DNA from: Parus major
Taxonomy: Eukaryota > Chordata > Aves > Passeriformes > Paridae
NCBI RefSeq assembly: GCF_001522545.3
Contig: NC_031769.1
Coordinates: 147,941,361 to 148,005,360 of the forward strand
DNA: 64,000 bases
Direction: 5' to 3'
Part shown: positions 62,953 through 64,000 of the stretch, piece after piece
Position numbering within the stretch: position 1 is the stretch's first letter
Layout: each line of letters starts with the position of its first letter
Position numbers and translations under genes: made by a program
Notes under the pieces: model-generated
The model's database searches: none
What the model was told of the DNA's origin: nothing
The model's input: the letters and a program-made list of their open reading frames with translations, nothing else

Positions 62953-63209
62953 TATATCCCTGGAGAGGCCAAGTGCCATCTACAGGTATGATTACTCAGC
63001 ATATCCTACTGCAAGATTGTGTTTTAGTTAGCCAGGGACAACCATCCAGTGATGGATTTCCCTTGCCTGGAATCTACCCCAAGCTATTTCTTTTAAATGA
63101 AAATCTGACAGCCAAATCAAAGGAGAAAACTATTAAAAAAATTCCAAGTGTCCCATCCTGAAAAAGATAATAGAAATATTTTCTCTACTCCCTCCCTGCT
63201 TTGGGGAGA

Positions 63210-63512
63210 AATCACAGAATCATAAGGGTTGGAAAAGAACTCCAAGACCATCAAGTCCAACTTTTTGCCAATCACCACCTTGCCCACGAAACCATATGGA
63301 GAAGTTCCTCATCTACTCCTTTTTTGAACACTTACAGGGATGTTGAGTCCACCCTGGCCCTGGGAAGCCTGTTCCAATGCTTGACCACTCTTTCAGAGAA
63401 GAAACTCCCTGATTTCCCACCTGAACCTCTCCTGGTGCAACTTGAAGCCATTTTCCCTTGTCCTGTGTGAGGAAGGACAGGGAGAAAGCAGCTTGTCCCT
63501 TTGATGAGGGAG
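63210..63512 (-). mobile_element. CR1 LINE fragment
   Basis: It begins AATCACAGAATCATAAGGGT then TGGAAAAGAACTCCAAGACC. CATCAAGTCCAAC, CTGTTCCAATGCTTGACCAC and CCTGAACCTCTCCTGGTGCA follow. It converges on the plus-strand copy ending at 62,952. Confidence 0.92.
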
Positions 63513-64000
63513 CTCATTTTTGTGTTTCTAGGAAATTTTGCTCAGTTTAAGAAAGACATGACTTCTCTCAAGCCCTTGTTCATGTACACTCTTGACTAGT
63601 TCAAAATTTGAGATAATTTTCACCATCTGTCCCATCTATCAGAAAGAGGTGAATCCTCATTCTCAACACTTTCTGTGTTGGTTTGCCTAAAAGCTGACAG
63701 GGGCTGATGCTGTGCCTGTACACACAGATTTAATTGCTGCATTTTCTACCTCCTGAATGCTTGAATTAGCAATCTTAATATTCCCTTAATACACTTGTTT
63801 TTCTAATGGCTGAGACATCATTTGTAATAACACATGATAATGGCTTACATTTCTAGCACGCCTTTCAAGGCAGCAAACCTCCAACGTGATTTACAAATTC
63901 ACTATAAAGAGGATTATCTTTTTACCAGCTCTGGATTGAAGCCACCTACCTCTGGCAGCTGTTTGAGTTCTACACAGCAGACCCAGCCAGCAATTTAAAG

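Larger units (their letters stand above)
55141..64000 (-). other. Inferred last intron(s) of TSNARE1
   Basis: If the terminal exon is right, this sequence is intronic on the minus strand. I looked for a minus-strand exon encoding the end of a SNARE helix (E-rich heptads before the anchor) and did not find one. It contains CR1 fragments at 56.6, 57.9, 61.1, 62.8 and 63.2 kb, a poly(T) tract at 57.5 kb and an ATT array at 62.2 kb. Otherwise it is unique AT-rich DNA. Confidence 0.5.

Noticed and set aside
63674..63720. TGTGTTGGTTTG, resembling the start of an avian ERVL LTR
   Set aside because: Only about 12 bases match and the following sequence diverges at once.

Overview
The window reads as bird genomic DNA, probably a neognath and possibly a songbird. 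The evidence is about two dozen 5'-truncated CR1 LINE fragments in both orientations, the absence of mammalian SINEs, one old ERVL-type LTR remnant, AT-rich single-copy sequence, and two assembly gaps that sit beside pentanucleotide arrays. There is no prokaryotic signal (no operons, no CRISPR), and I found no rRNA or tRNA gene.

Layout. Positions 1 to about 54,300 look intergenic: unique AT-rich sequence carrying CR1 fragments, simple repeats (6.4, 11.1, 14.1, 16.4, 38.9 and 41.2 kb), an ancient CR1/L3-like LINE (25.6-25.9 kb), an LTR fragment (48.2-48.5 kb) and a near-perfect 122-bp inverted repeat whose arms lie 2.2 kb apart (21.6 and 24.0 kb). On the minus strand at 55,022-55,117 there is one well-supported coding exon. 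It is a 31-codon terminal exon encoding a tail-anchor membrane segment, which I assign to TSNARE1 (t-SNARE domain-containing protein 1). Its 3' UTR would run down to poly(A) signals at about 54.53 or 54.33 kb. The rest of the window (55.1-64 kb) would then be the last intron of that gene, or several introns if I missed a small exon.

The longest open frames (240, 203 and 158 codons) have no recognisable protein signature. Several other open frames are antisense shadows of CR1 3' regions or of microsatellites. Some unique stretches (20.0-20.4, 28.4-28.8, 46.5-46.9, 59.1 and 61.9 kb) look like candidate conserved non-coding or regulatory DNA because they hold compact palindromes and clustered binding-site-like words. 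That is inference until an alignment is done.

I did not find an undescribed multi-gene system. The most unusual objects are the inverted repeat, whose only three arm differences are CpG transitions; a GAATA array that seems to have grown from a CR1 3' tail; and a CTCC tract interrupted by eight regularly spaced CTCGAG sites.
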